Below are positions 1-8,893 of a stretch of 64,000 nt of DNA, in pieces. Numbering within the stretch: position 1 is the stretch's first letter; every line of letters starts with the position of its first letter. The position numbers and the translations under genes are program-made. This DNA comes from Pseudoclavibacter sp. RFBB5 (lineage in GTDB: Bacteria > Actinomycetota > Actinomycetes > Actinomycetales > Microbacteriaceae). Below the pieces are notes generated by a model that saw nothing but the letters and a program-made list of their open reading frames with translations, did no database searches and was not told the origin of the DNA. Where the stretch lies: contig NZ_PSTZ01000006.1 of NCBI RefSeq assembly GCF_002931555.1, positions 124,001 to 188,000 on the forward strand, given 5' to 3'.

Positions 1-239
1 GCGAGGTCATCCCAGGTCGCGGTGACGATTCGCTCGATCTCGTCGGCGCGGACGGGCAGCGCTTCATCCTCAGCGAATGAGCCTGCCGTCTCGAGGGCCT
101 CGTCGAGAGACACGAAGCCAGGACGGATGAGCTCGACGGTCTTGGCGCGGAGGGTTTCCCGCGGGTTGTGAACGCCGTGCGGCTGGTGCTCGGCCTGGGG
201 TGTGGTCGAGGCTGGGCGGAGGTACTTGAACAGATCCAC
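1..239 (-). CDS. hypothetical protein, N-terminal fragment (runs off left edge)
   Basis: The reverse strand is open from a GTG at 237-239 to the window edge, giving 79 residues that begin VDLFKYLRP and end near TATWDDLA. The composition is acidic, with no signal peptide or membrane segment. The stretch resembles the start of small uncharacterised actinobacterial DUF proteins (DUF6891-like is a guess only). It is divergent from the acetyltransferase gene at 350. A 7-bp inverted repeat (242-248 and 254-260) sits directly upstream of the start codon and could mask its ribosome binding site. The codon-position bias of the frame supports real coding. The function is unknown. Confidence 0.5.
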   Translation of the reverse strand, partial: MDLFKYLRPASTTPQAEHQPHGVHNPRETLRAKTVELIRPGFVSLDEALETAGSFAEDEALPVRADEIERIVTATWDDL

Positions 240-349
240 GGCGGAGACTCTACGTCTCCGGGGCGGGTACGTCCAACCGTGAGCTGTTCAGGGTCCCCTT
301 CACGCCTCTTCGACTTTCGCATGCGGCCGTGGAGGCGGAGACTTGCGGC

Positions 350-799
350 ATGACTGACTGGAATGTGCGCCCTGTGACGTCCGCTGACGAGCCCCAGTGG
401 CGCGAGCTCTATCGGGGCTACCGTGAGTTCTACGGGGTGCCGGCCGACGAGTCGAAGTTGGATGTGGTCTGGTCCTGGCTCGGTGACGAGGCGCACGAGA
501 CGCACGGTTTCGTCGCGGTCGACGAGCAGGGACGCCTGGGCGGGCTTGCACACGTGCGCCGCTTCGCTCGCCCGTTGTCTGCGACGACGGGGCTGTACCT
601 TGATGACCTCTTCACCTCGACGGCGGTTCGCGGAGGCGGCGCCGGGAGGGCGCTGCTGCTGCACCTCGGCGACTATGCGCGGGAATCCGGCTTGAGCGTC
701 GTGCGCTGGATCACCGCGGAGGACAACACGACGGCGCGCCGCCTGTACGACGCGGTTGCTGCAGAGACGTCGTGGGTCACCTACGACATCGTGTCGTGA
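350..799 (+). CDS. GNAT family N-acetyltransferase
   Basis: This 149-residue protein has the GNAT fold, predicted to move an acetyl group from acetyl-CoA to an amine whose identity cannot be read from the sequence. It opens with the family-typical pattern NVRPVTSADEPQW. The conserved beta4 strand LYLDDLFTSTAVRG leads into the acetyl-CoA loop RGGGAGRALLLHL (about residues 92-104), and RWITAEDNTTARRLYD near 125-140 is the usual motif-B region. The length is normal for a single-domain GNAT. The ATG at 350 was chosen because GNAT homology begins within a few residues of it, and an upstream in-frame ATG at 329 adds only seven unrelated residues. The gene is monocistronic. Confidence 0.85.
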   Translation: MTDWNVRPVTSADEPQWRELYRGYREFYGVPADESKLDVVWSWLGDEAHETHGFVAVDEQGRLGGLAHVRRFARPLSATTGLYLDDLFTSTAVRGGGAGRALLLHLGDYARESGLSVVRWITAEDNTTARRLYDAVAAETSWVTYDIVS

Positions 800-902
800 T
801 GGCTCTCGGGGTGGAGCCTGCGTCTTTCGGCGTTCACTGAATCGCGAGACACTGTGCCAGACCGGGCTCCAGCTCGACGCTTCGACGAGGAAGGCCACCC
901 CG

Positions 903-2327
903 ATGCCGACACACCTCAGCCGCCTGCAGCGTGACCGCGCGCCGCGCCCGAGCCGTGACGAGCTCTACGCGGCGGGCAAGGCGCTCCGCAAGACGCAACC
1001 GCACGTCGAGCATGCCATCTTCGTCGCAGGAGAGCGCGACCCGAAGGCAATCCTCGCCGAGCAGAACGCGGCGAGACTGCCCGATCTCGTGCCGCTGCGC
1101 ATGGGTCGGATGCTCGAGCGCCCCTTCACGTTCTACCGGGGCACTGCTGCGATCATGGCGCACGACCTCGCGCAGGGCGTGAGCACGGGCATCCAGGTCG
1201 TGGCGTGCGGCGATGCCCACCTCAGCAACTTCGGACTCTTCGCCTCGCCCCAGCGCACGCTCGTGTTCGACCTCAACGACTTCGACGAAGCAGCGTCAGC
1301 ACCGTGGGAGTGGGATCTCAAGCGGCTCGTCGCGAGCGTCGTCGTGGGTGCCCGCGACCTCGGGCTGACCGAGGAGAAGACGAGGAAGGCGGCGAGGAAG
1401 ACGGCGGCCGCCTACCGGGAGGGGATGCGTGAGATGGTCGGCCACTCGGCGCTCGACCGGTACTACCTTCGGCTCGACACGGACGTGGCGCACCCGTCGT
1501 TCCGCACGGAGGCGCAGGATGTTCTCGCGAAGGCGACGAAGAGCGCGAGGAAGCGCACGTCCCAGAAGTTCGTGGACAAGCTCACCGAGCGGGCGGCCGA
1601 CGGGACGCGGCTCATCGTGGAGAACCCGCCCGTGATGACGCACGTCCCCCCGGAGTCGGAGGCGCGCGTCGAGGAGCTCTTCGAGCAGTACCGCGCCACG
1701 GTGGGCACCGACGTGGCGTTCCTGCTCGGCAACTTCACGCTCACGGACGTCGCGCGGAGGGCCGTCGGCGTCGGCAGCGTCGGCACGCGGTGCTTCATCC
1801 TGATCCTGACGGGGCCCGCGGGTGAGGCGCTGGTGCTGCAGGTGAAGGAGGCGCCGGCGTCGGTGCTCGAGACCTACGGCGACGTCGACCCGCGGCGGCT
1901 CCTGCAGGCGCGGACGCGCGCCGAGTACGACGAGCTCGGCGAGGGGTACCGGGTCGTGAGCTGCCAGCGCATCCTGCAGGCCGTCTCCGACCCCTTCCTC
2001 GGCTACCTTCGCTTCGCGGGCGAAGATGGGATCGAGCGCGACTTCTACGTGCGGCAGTTCAGGGACATGAAGGGCTCGGTCGAGCTCGAGCAGCTGACTC
2101 CTTCGGAGTTCTCGAAGTACGGCGAGGCATGCGGGACGATCTTGGCCCGTGCGCACGCGCAGAGCCCGATCGCCCCCATGATCGCCGGCTACCTCGGCAA
2201 GAGCGGGTCGTTCGACGGGGCGATGGCGGAGTGGGCCATCGGCTACGCCGAGCAGTCCGCCCTCGACTACGCGGAGCTCCTCGCGGCCCGAGACCGTGGC
2301 GACTTCGAGGCTGTCTCCGACCGCTAG
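903..2327 (+). CDS. DUF2252 domain-containing protein
   Basis: This 474-residue soluble protein matches the DUF2252 family, which is common in actinobacteria and has no firmly assigned reaction. The core motifs GDAHLSNFG and FDLNDFDEA, followed by PWEWDLKRL, resemble the catalytic and metal-binding loops of the aminoglycoside-phosphotransferase/kinase fold, so a small-molecule kinase role is possible but not shown. Near the C-terminus, RQFRDMKGS and CGTILARAHAQS are also family-typical. The ATG at 903 is preferred over the upstream in-frame start at 756, because the extra 49 residues are low-complexity and lack homology-like sequence. It stands alone and converges on the murE-like gene. Confidence 0.85.
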   Translation: MPTHLSRLQRDRAPRPSRDELYAAGKALRKTQPHVEHAIFVAGERDPKAILAEQNAARLPDLVPLRMGRMLERPFTFYRGTAAIMAHDLAQGVSTGIQVVACGDAHLSNFGLFASPQRTLVFDLNDFDEAASAPWEWDLKRLVASVVVGARDLGLTEEKTRKAARKTAAAYREGMREMVGHSALDRYYLRLDTDVAHPSFRTEAQDVLAKATKSARKRTSQKFVDKLTERAADGTRLIVENPPVMTHVPPESEARVEELFEQYRATVGTDVAFLLGNFTLTDVARRAVGVGSVGTRCFILILTGPAGEALVLQVKEAPASVLETYGDVDPRRLLQARTRAEYDELGEGYRVVSCQRILQAVSDPFLGYLRFAGEDGIERDFYVRQFRDMKGSVELEQLTPSEFSKYGEACGTILARAHAQSPIAPMIAGYLGKSGSFDGAMAEWAIGYAEQSALDYAELLAARDRGDFEAVSDR

Positions 2328-2367
2328 GGTGCCCCGGGTGCCCCGGGCGGGCTGGCCTCGCGGGGGT

Positions 2368-2427
2368 GCAGACCTGGGCTTCCCGCATCCACGAGCTGCG
2401 ATTCGGATGCAGGAGGCCCAGGTCTGC
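2368..2427. terminator. 23-bp inverted repeat between convergent genes
   Basis: Arms 2368-2390 and 2405-2427 pair with two mismatches around a 14-base loop. The repeat lies in the 112-bp gap between two convergent stop codons and probably serves as a bidirectional terminator. No strong T tract is seen, and a tandem GGTGCCCCG repeat precedes it. Confidence 0.5.
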
Positions 2428-2439
2428 GACGGAACGAGG

Positions 2440-4071
2440 CTAGGAAGCGCGCTGCGTGCGTGAGGCGCTGTCCGCATCCACAGCCGTGAAGGCGGCGGGT
2501 GCGCCCTGCTGCTGCAGCCAGCCGTGCTCGCGCAGTGCGCTCGCCGCCGCCTCCCTGGCGGAGTAGGGGACGATGCGGCCGTCGACCTCGACATCAGCCC
2601 GATGGCCGTGGCCGCCGATGAAGATCAGGTCGCCGACCTCCGCCATCGCGATGGCGTGGTTGATGCCGGTTGCCGAGTCGGCGATCTCGTACAGTTCCCG
2701 CTCGGGGAACTCCGCGCGGATCGTCTCGACGAGCGTGCGGCGGATGTCGTCCGGGTCTTCCGTGCGCGGGTTGTAGTCGGTGACGATGACGACGTCCGAC
2801 TCCTCGCTTGCGGCGCGAGCCATCTCGGGCCGCTTGCCCTTGTCGCGGTCCCCGTCTGCGCCGAAGATCATGAAGAGCCGGCCTGGCGTGAAGGGGCGGA
2901 GCGCGTGCAGCACGGCGCGGAACGAGGCCGCCGTGTGGCCGTAGTCGACGTAGACGCGCAGCTCGGAGTCGCCCGACACGAGGTCGAGGCGGCCGGGGAC
3001 AACCGGGTGGAGGCCGTCGGTGGCGGCAAGCGCTTCGCGGATCTCGTCGAGGGAGGCGAGTCCGGCGCCGATGGCGGCCACGATCGCCAGCGACAGATCG
3101 AGGGCCGTGAAGGCCCCCGGCAGGCCGATGCTGGAGGTGAGCTCCTCACCGTTCGGTCCGCGAAGGGTGAAGTCGGTGCGCTCGAGGCCCTCGGCGTCGA
3201 TGTGGAGCAGCCAGTCAGCGATGTCCGCGCCCTCTGCCGTGTCCCGAGCGACCGTGACGACGGGGATCTGCGCCTCGCGGGCCGCGCGACGACCCCACTC
3301 GTCCTCGACCGCGATGACGCCGCGCTTGGCGTGCCTGGGGGTGAAGAGCGTGAGCTTCGAGGCGAAGTAGTTCTCGAGCGTGCCATAGACGTCGAGGTGG
3401 TCCTGCGAGAGGTTCGTGAAGATCGCGCTCTCGAAGGGCAGACCGTCGACGCGGGCACCGTCGAGCCCGTGCGAGGAGACCTCGATTGCCGCCGCCTGCA
3501 CGTCGTCCTCGGTCATGCGGGCGACGAGCCCGTGCAGGTAGTCCGACTCTGGGGTCGTGAGGCGGCCGGAGAGGCGGGTCTCGAGTCGCGCGTCGCCGAC
3601 GATGCGTTCGACGGTTCCGGAGAGGCCCGCCTTGAGGCCGAGCGAGAGGAAGAGCGCGTGCAGCAGGTAGCTGGTCGTCGTCTTGCCGTTGGTGCCGGTC
3701 ACGGCGAAGAGCGGGGGAGCTGTGGTATCGGTTCCGAAGACCGTCCCGGCGGCGATGCTCATCACCGCGCGCGGGTTCTCGACGACGATGGCAGGAAGCC
3801 CGTGCTCGGCCGCCAGGGCGGCCCCTGCCGAGTCGGACAGGACGGCGACGGCTCCGGCGCGCACGACGGCGGGCAGAAACTCGGCGCCGTGCCGCTGTGC
3901 GCCGGGAATGGCGACGTAGAGATCGCCGGGTCGGATGCGACGGGAGTCGCTGGACACACCGGTGACCTCGACGTGCGCGCTCGCCGCGGAGACCGACCCA
4001 CCGGTCGCGTCAGCGACCGCCGTGAGCGGAACGGAGTGCGGGCTGTTGGGGCGGGCCAGGTCTGACTGCAA
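2440..4071 (-). CDS. murE: MurE-type Mur ligase (UDP-MurNAc-tripeptide synthetase-like)
   Basis: Mur ligases add an amino acid to the UDP-MurNAc peptide in the cytoplasm using ATP. The order is that of MurE: N-terminal uridine-binding domain (VTGVSSDSRRIRPGDLYVA), ATP-binding central domain with TGTNGKTTT near residue 122, LTTPESDYLHG and SSHGLDGARVDG, and a C-terminal domain. At 543 residues it is somewhat longer than usual. Two normally conserved C-terminal signatures differ: DYAHTPD is DYGHTAAS, and the DNPR amino-acid-recognition motif is YNPR (residues 433-436, Asp replaced by Tyr). It may therefore be a paralogue or add a residue other than meso-diaminopimelate. The start is TTG with AGAGGA upstream. 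It is isolated from other cell-wall genes. Confidence 0.8.
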   Translation of the reverse strand: MQSDLARPNSPHSVPLTAVADATGGSVSAASAHVEVTGVSSDSRRIRPGDLYVAIPGAQRHGAEFLPAVVRAGAVAVLSDSAGAALAAEHGLPAIVVENPRAVMSIAAGTVFGTDTTAPPLFAVTGTNGKTTTSYLLHALFLSLGLKAGLSGTVERIVGDARLETRLSGRLTTPESDYLHGLVARMTEDDVQAAAIEVSSHGLDGARVDGLPFESAIFTNLSQDHLDVYGTLENYFASKLTLFTPRHAKRGVIAVEDEWGRRAAREAQIPVVTVARDTAEGADIADWLLHIDAEGLERTDFTLRGPNGEELTSSIGLPGAFTALDLSLAIVAAIGAGLASLDEIREALAATDGLHPVVPGRLDLVSGDSELRVYVDYGHTAASFRAVLHALRPFTPGRLFMIFGADGDRDKGKRPEMARAASEESDVVIVTDYNPRTEDPDDIRRTLVETIRAEFPERELYEIADSATGINHAIAMAEVGDLIFIGGHGHRADVEVDGRIVPYSAREAAASALREHGWLQQQGAPAAFTAVDADSASRTQRAS

Positions 4072-4256
4072 TGGTGTTCCTCTCGGAGTGCGCTGGGGCG
4101 CCGCGGATGGCCTTCACTGCAACGCCTCGGCCGCCGACGGTGCGACGAAGCCTCATCACGCCGACGTGCAGATAACAGGAAGATAACGACGATCCATATG
4201 TGGACCACCCGGCATGCATGTGAGGCGTCTATGAACGGCACATGAGGGGAACGCGA

Positions 4257-4280
4257 AAGGCCCCCTCGAGAGGGGGCCTT
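4257..4280 (-). terminator. terminator of the tRNA-Pro gene
   Basis: This is a perfect 10-bp stem (AAGGCCCCCT) with a CGAG loop, nine bases downstream of the tRNA-Pro 3' end on the minus strand. It is followed there by a short TTT tail, as expected of an intrinsic terminator in high-GC DNA. Confidence 0.8.
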
Positions 4281-4288
4281 GGCGGGTC

Positions 4289-4365
4289 TGGTCGGGGTGA
4301 CAGGATTCGAACCTGCGACTTCCCGCTCCCAAAGCGGGCGCTCTACCAAGCTGAGCTACACCCCG
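4289..4365 (-). tRNA. tRNA-Pro (anticodon TGG)
   Basis: The 77-nt cloverleaf folds by hand: acceptor CGGGGTG/CACCCCG, D arm GCTC/GAGC, anticodon stem CCCGC/GCGGG with loop TTTGGGA (anticodon TGG), T arm GCAGG/CCTGT with TTCGAAT, discriminator A, and an encoded 3' CCA. The gene reads proline codons of the CCN family. It is transcribed away from the neighbouring tRNA-Gly and ends at a perfect hairpin. Confidence 0.97.
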
Positions 4366-4460
4366 GTGCCGATCGCTCGGCGAACCGCAGGTAATGCTAC
4401 CGGACGCGCGGGGTGTCGCAGACCACACAGCCCGCTGCGACGCGCGGGGCGGGGTGCGAG

Positions 4461-4490
4461 TTCACGGACAACTCCAACATGCGGTAGCAT
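4461..4490 (+). promoter_or_regulatory. candidate promoter for tRNA-Gly
   Basis: A TTCACG hexamer, an 18-bp spacer and TAGCAT (4485-4490) lie 17 bp before the tRNA-Gly 5' end. The same GGTAGCAT core occurs upstream of tRNA-Pro on the other strand, which supports it as a -10 element. The -35 match is weak. Confidence 0.45.
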
Positions 4491-4507
4491 TCTCTTCGTC
4501 CCGATTC

Positions 4508-4581
4508 GGGGCTGTAGCTTAGTGGTAAAGCCTCTGTCTTCCAAACAGATGATGCGAGTTCGATTCTCGTCAGCCCCTCCA
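4508..4581 (+). tRNA. tRNA-Gly (anticodon TCC)
   Basis: The 74-nt cloverleaf has acceptor GGGGCTG/CAGCCCC, D arm GCTT/AAGC, anticodon stem TCTGT/ACAGA with loop CTTCCAA (anticodon TCC), a T arm with TTCGATT, discriminator T and an encoded CCA. It decodes GGA/GGG glycine codons. It is divergent from tRNA-Pro, with about 140 bp of promoter DNA between them. Confidence 0.97.
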
Positions 4582-4584
4582 GCG

Positions 4585-4622
4585 AAATCCCGGTCAGCCC
4601 ACGCAGGGCTGCCGGGATTTTC
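4585..4622 (+). terminator. terminator of the tRNA-Gly gene
   Basis: AAATCCCGG-T-CAGCCC pairs with GGGCTG-CCGGGATTT around the loop ACGCA, followed by a short T run. It begins four bases after the tRNA-Gly CCA end. Confidence 0.85.
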
Positions 4623-4650
4623 TCGTCGGTGCTCGCTTCTTTCCGGTGGC

Positions 4651-7600
4651 CTACACCAGCAGGTCTCGGATGTCATCGGCGGAGAGCTCGGTGCTGAAGA
4701 GCTCGTCGTCGTCGATCACCGCATCGAAGAGCCTCGCCTTGCGCTCCTTGAGCGCCATGACCTTCTCCTCGATCGTGCCCTCGGCGATCATCCGGTAGAC
4801 CATGACGCGTCGCTGCTGCCCGATGCGGTGCGTGCGGTCGATGGCCTGCTCCTCGCTCGCGGGGTTCCACCAGGGGTCGAGCAGGAAGACGTAGTCGGCC
4901 TCCGTCAGGTTCAGCCCGAAGCCGCCCGCCTTCAGGCTGATGAGGAACACGGGGGCCGTGCCCTCCTTGAACGAGGCGATCACGTCGGCCCGCTTCGTGG
5001 TCGTGCCGTCGAGGTAGACGTACGGGATGCCCTGCGTCTCGAGGCGTGCGGCGACGAGCTTCAAGTAGGAGGTGAACTGGCTGAACACCAGCGCACGGTG
5101 CCCCTCGGCGGCGACATCGGTGAGGTGCTCGAGGAGGGCATCGAGCTTGCTCGACGGGACGTCTCCCGGTGCCATGCCGTCGAGCCCGGCGTGGATGAGC
5201 GCGGGGTCGAGGGCGAGCAGTCTGAGGAGCGTGAGCGAGCGGAACACCGTGAAGCGGTTCTTGTCGAGGTCCTCGAGCAGGCCGAAGAGCTTCTGGCGCT
5301 CCCGCTGCAGGTAGAGGTCGTAGAGCTCGCGATGCTCGTCGCTCAGCTCGATGAACAGCGTCTGCTCCTGCTTCTCCGGCAGTTCGGGCGCGACGCGTTC
5401 CTTGGTGCGGCGGAGCAGGAAGGGGCGGATGCGCGCGCGGAGTCGTGCGAGCCGCTTGGCCCGCACCTCGGCGCTCGCCGGCTCGCTGAGGCCCGCGCCG
5501 ACGCCCTCGCTCACCCCCTGCCGCTTGCCCTCGATCGTGCGCACGTACTCCTCGCCGAATCGTCGCGCTGAGGGGAACAGGCCGGGGGCGGTGATGGCGA
5601 GCAGCGCGTGGAGCTCGGTGAGGGAGTTCTCGAGCGGGGTGCCCGTGATCGCGAGCTTGAACGGCACCTCCAGCTCGCGCGCGCACTCGCTGACGAGGGA
5701 GTTCGCGTTCTTGACGAACTGTGCTTCGTCGAGCACCAGGCCTGACCATCCCGTCTCCTCGGCGACGGCGCGGTAGGCCTCGAAGTCGAGGCGGAAGAGC
5801 GCGTAGCTCGTGACGACGATGCTCGCCCCGGCTGCGACATCGGCGATCCGTCGGCCCGAGGAGGCCTGCGTCGCATCGACGATGCGCGTCACCAGCTCTG
5901 GGGTGAACCTCGCCGCCTCCGAGGCCCAGTTCGCGACGACGGACGTGGGTGCGACGACCAGGAGCGGCGCGGGCTCGTGGCCCTCCGGCGCCTCTTCGCG
6001 TGCGTGCTGTGCAAGTGCGAGCGTCTGCAGCGTCTTGCCGAGCCCCATGTCGTCGGCGAGGATGCCGCCGAGCCTGTTCCGCCAGAGGAACGCGAGCCAG
6101 TCGAGGCCCTCCTGCTGGTAGGGGCGCAGCTCTGCCTGGAGTCCGCGGGGAGGGACGATGCGTGACGGGGCGTCCTCCTGCAGCTCGCGGAGCAGCTCCC
6201 GCCACTCCACCGCCGGCTTGGACTCGTCGGCAAGGTCTTCGAAGTCCGACCAGAGGCTCGCGTGCCGCCGGCTGATCTGCAGTCGGTTCGGCTCCCACTC
6301 GTTGAGCCCCTGCGCCTCGCTGATGAGCTCGCGCAAGGGTTCGAACGCCGGATGCTTGAGGGAGAGGTAGCTGCCGTCGATGAGCAGCAGCCTGGGCCTG
6401 CCGAGGGCGAGCGCCTTGAAGAGCTTCGTGAACGGGATCACCTTGCCGTCGACCGTGACGGTCACGCCGAGGTCGAACCAGTCGTGCCGTTCGGTGGGCA
6501 CGGTCGTGACGGTCAGGTTGGGTGCACCGTGGAGCTCGCGGTACTGGGGCGGAGTGCCGACGGTCTCGACGCGGATGCCGGGCAGAGCCTCGAGGCGAGG
6601 CAGTGTTTCGGCGGCGAAGCGAGCCGCGTCGATCTGCGTGAGCGTCACCCGCGCGGGCAGGGAGCCCGGCTCGTCGACGTCTTCCGGCATCCAGTCGCGC
6701 GGCAGCAGGCCCTCGTCGATCACGGAAGAGAGTGCTGGCGGCGTTGCTCGCGATCGGGGGTTCGTCCACTTCCAGCGCAGCTCCAGGCTGTGCCTCGGGC
6801 CGAACGTGGTCGTGAGGACGAGCTCGGGTGGCGCCGGTTCGGGGATGCGGACCGACGCGTCGGTGCTCCCCAGCCGCACGTGCGCCGCGAGCTCAGGCAG
6901 GTGGGCCGCTTCGAACTCTGCGGCATCGGCGCTCGGCACCGTGAACCGCGCTCGGTGCGCCCTGCCCGGCTCCAGCAGAGCGAGTTGCGCTTGTGTGAGA
7001 CGCGTGTCGCTCGGCGCGAGGCGGATGCGGTCGGGGTTGTCAGCATCGAAGGCGTAGACGCCGTGGTCGCCGACCGGTCGTGCCGTGTCGAAGTCGGCGG
7101 GCGCATCCCCGATGAGGAGGAGCGGGGCGACGTCGAGGCCGTCCTCGGTCCTGCGGGCGTCCAGCGTGAGGTTGGATGAGCGCTCGAGGGTGATGCTGCC
7201 GCGCTTGCCGGTGCCCACGAAGGCGACGTCGAGGCCGACGGCTTCCCCCAGCATGGTCCACATGACGGGACTCGTCGCCTCGTCGAGGAACACCCACTCG
7301 CTGTCCTGGCCTGGCTCCGCGGGTCGCGCCGCGCGGTGCAGGGCGAAGAACTGCGCGAACCAGGCCTGGTGCCGCGGGTCGAGGTCGCGGCGACCGCGGA
7401 GGTGCTGCAGCCTCGCCCACGTGAGGTCGCCCTTGACCCACTTGCCGCGAACGCCCTGCATGACGGGCCGAACGCCGAGGCGCAGCTCGTCGAGCCCGAC
7501 GCCGGCGCCACGTTCGCCCGTGAATGCTCGGCGCGACGTCGGCCCGTTCCAGCGGTACATGGTGCGGGGGATGAGCTCCCGCACCTCGAACTGCAGCGCA

Positions 7601-7725
7601 AGGGGCACCACCCGCTCGTGCGGCGCCGCCTGTGCGGCCGCTTCCGCGGCACCCGGCTGCTCGAGGAGCCGCCCGAGCGCGGTCCGCCACGACGCTGGCG
7701 CTTTGGGCTCACTCGGATGGGTCAC
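4651..7725 (-). CDS. SNF2-family DEAD/DEAH-box helicase
   Basis: This 1024-residue SWI2/SNF2-type ATPase is predicted to translocate on double-stranded DNA and remodel protein-DNA or polymerase complexes (RapA/HepA-like). The N-terminal ~530 residues form the bacterial SNF2-associated region. The motor follows: DDMGLGKTLQTLALA (Walker A, near residue 555), VLDEAQFVKN (DEAQ box, near 663), ITGTPLENSL (motif III), then the second RecA lobe with VFSQFTSYLK, DPWWNPASEEQAIDRTHRIGQ (motifs V and VI) and the C-terminal brace IEEKVMALKERKARLFD. All ATPase motifs are intact. The start is GTG at 7725 without a clear Shine-Dalgarno. The gene ends 70 bp from the tRNA-Gly CCA end. It is a stand-alone gene with no restriction or defence partners next to it. 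Confidence 0.93.
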   Translation of the reverse strand: MTHPSEPKAPASWRTALGRLLEQPGAAEAAAQAAPHERVVPLALQFEVRELIPRTMYRWNGPTSRRAFTGERGAGVGLDELRLGVRPVMQGVRGKWVKGDLTWARLQHLRGRRDLDPRHQAWFAQFFALHRAARPAEPGQDSEWVFLDEATSPVMWTMLGEAVGLDVAFVGTGKRGSITLERSSNLTLDARRTEDGLDVAPLLLIGDAPADFDTARPVGDHGVYAFDADNPDRIRLAPSDTRLTQAQLALLEPGRAHRARFTVPSADAAEFEAAHLPELAAHVRLGSTDASVRIPEPAPPELVLTTTFGPRHSLELRWKWTNPRSRATPPALSSVIDEGLLPRDWMPEDVDEPGSLPARVTLTQIDAARFAAETLPRLEALPGIRVETVGTPPQYRELHGAPNLTVTTVPTERHDWFDLGVTVTVDGKVIPFTKLFKALALGRPRLLLIDGSYLSLKHPAFEPLRELISEAQGLNEWEPNRLQISRRHASLWSDFEDLADESKPAVEWRELLRELQEDAPSRIVPPRGLQAELRPYQQEGLDWLAFLWRNRLGGILADDMGLGKTLQTLALAQHAREEAPEGHEPAPLLVVAPTSVVANWASEAARFTPELVTRIVDATQASSGRRIADVAAGASIVVTSYALFRLDFEAYRAVAEETGWSGLVLDEAQFVKNANSLVSECARELEVPFKLAITGTPLENSLTELHALLAITAPGLFPSARRFGEEYVRTIEGKRQGVSEGVGAGLSEPASAEVRAKRLARLRARIRPFLLRRTKERVAPELPEKQEQTLFIELSDEHRELYDLYLQRERQKLFGLLEDLDKNRFTVFRSLTLLRLLALDPALIHAGLDGMAPGDVPSSKLDALLEHLTDVAAEGHRALVFSQFTSYLKLVAARLETQGIPYVYLDGTTTKRADVIASFKEGTAPVFLISLKAGGFGLNLTEADYVFLLDPWWNPASEEQAIDRTHRIGQQRRVMVYRMIAEGTIEEKVMALKERKARLFDAVIDDDELFSTELSADDIRDLLV

Positions 7726-7783
7726 CGGTGCAGTCTACGAACCACCACCCCCATCGGTGTCGTCGGGGGACGTCCTGGGGCTC

Positions 7784-8893
7784 TTACGGGGTCGCCTCGA
7801 AGGTGCCCTCCACGCCGAGGAAGGCTGCGTAGCGGTCCACCTGCGCTGTGATCTCACGCACCGCGGTCGCCGAGAAGCCGTCCGCGAGCGGCGTCGCGAC
7901 CACGTTCGTCTTCGTTGCCGTGGTCTTCCTGGACCACAGACCGACGCACGTGCCGGAGCGCACGACTGTCGATCGGAACATCCCGTTGCCGCCCGGCACG
8001 ATGAGGTCGGCGTGATCGGGATGCACGCTCGCCGAGCGGTCCTGGTAGCCGAGGATCCATTCGTCGAAGCCCGGAAGCAGCAGTGTCGGGGCGCTTTTCG
8101 GTCGCTCCCGCGCATCCAGCACCGCCGCGTCGGCGAGGTGGTGCGTTCCGTCGAACTGCACCCCGGCCAGCGAGTCACCCAGCTCATCGATCGCCGACCT
8201 GAGCGTGGTGAGCGGCAGCTTGCACCAGTACTGCAGGTCGGCGAGCGTCGCTGGGCCGTGACCGCGCAGGTAGCGCTGGACGAGTTCGCGCACCGCGGCG
8301 TCGTGGTCCAGGGTCACTGGGTTCGCGATCCATTCGGCGCCGAGGACCAGCTGCTGCTCGGTGCCCGTGAACGGACCGTAGACGAGGGTCGTGTCGAGCG
8401 AAAGCAGCCACAGGAGGTGCGCGCCGCGCTGGCCGCCGGTCGAGATGCCGTCACGTTCCCAGGCGGCGAAGAGCTCGGCGCGCGTGAGGCGTCGGGTCTC
8501 GCCGCGTGCATCCATCTCGGTGTGCAGCGAGTTCCGGGCGGCGTTCTCGGATGCCGCGTCGATTCCCAGGTCCTGGTGGCGCTTGCGCATGGATGCGCGT
8601 GCGCGGTCGGCCGTCAGCGGCTGCAACCAGGGCAGGTCGCGTGCGGGCACGACGTGCAGCGTCCCCCGCAACGGCCAGCAGCGCACGAGCTCTCCGCGGT
8701 CGAAGCTCGCCCGGACCTCGCCGATCGTCGATCCGGAGCGGAGTCCGAGCGACCAGAGCGCGCCTGGCAGGTCCTGTCCCTGCATGGCGAGCAAGCGCTC
8801 CGCAGTACCCGCGACCGTGAGGCGATCGCCCGTGAGTGCCTGCGCGCGCTGGCGCAGGCCGAGCAGCTGCGCGCGCGTGAGTTCCTTGGTCAT
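7784..8893 (-). CDS. winged-helix DNA-binding protein (HTH_42/YcaQ-like)
   Basis: This 369-residue protein resembles the winged-helix family PF06224, whose members include YcaQ/AlkX-type proteins that act on or bind damaged DNA. Seen in the sequence: LLAMQGQDLPGALWSLGLR near residue 55, RCWPLRGTLHVVPARDLPWL near 90, and late motifs LLPGFDEWILGYQDRSA and GNGMFRSTVV, all hallmarks of this family. No transmembrane segment is present. Several actinobacterial members are annotated only as DNA-binding. The gene follows the SNF2 helicase start by 58 bp on the same strand, so the two could be co-transcribed. It is divergent from the ArsR gene. Confidence 0.8.
   Translation of the reverse strand: MTKELTRAQLLGLRQRAQALTGDRLTVAGTAERLLAMQGQDLPGALWSLGLRSGSTIGEVRASFDRGELVRCWPLRGTLHVVPARDLPWLQPLTADRARASMRKRHQDLGIDAASENAARNSLHTEMDARGETRRLTRAELFAAWERDGISTGGQRGAHLLWLLSLDTTLVYGPFTGTEQQLVLGAEWIANPVTLDHDAAVRELVQRYLRGHGPATLADLQYWCKLPLTTLRSAIDELGDSLAGVQFDGTHHLADAAVLDARERPKSAPTLLLPGFDEWILGYQDRSASVHPDHADLIVPGGNGMFRSTVVRSGTCVGLWSRKTTATKTNVVATPLADGFSATAVREITAQVDRYAAFLGVEGTFEATP

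Noticed and set aside
2524-4065. A 513-residue plus-strand frame opposite the murE-like gene
   Set aside because: It is an antisense shadow. The minus-strand frame contains the Mur ligase motifs, while this one has only charged low-complexity sequence.
4651-7725. SNF2 helicase as part of a phage-defence island
   Set aside because: The neighbours are tRNAs, a winged-helix protein and a regulator pair, and no nuclease, methylase or other defence partner is nearby.
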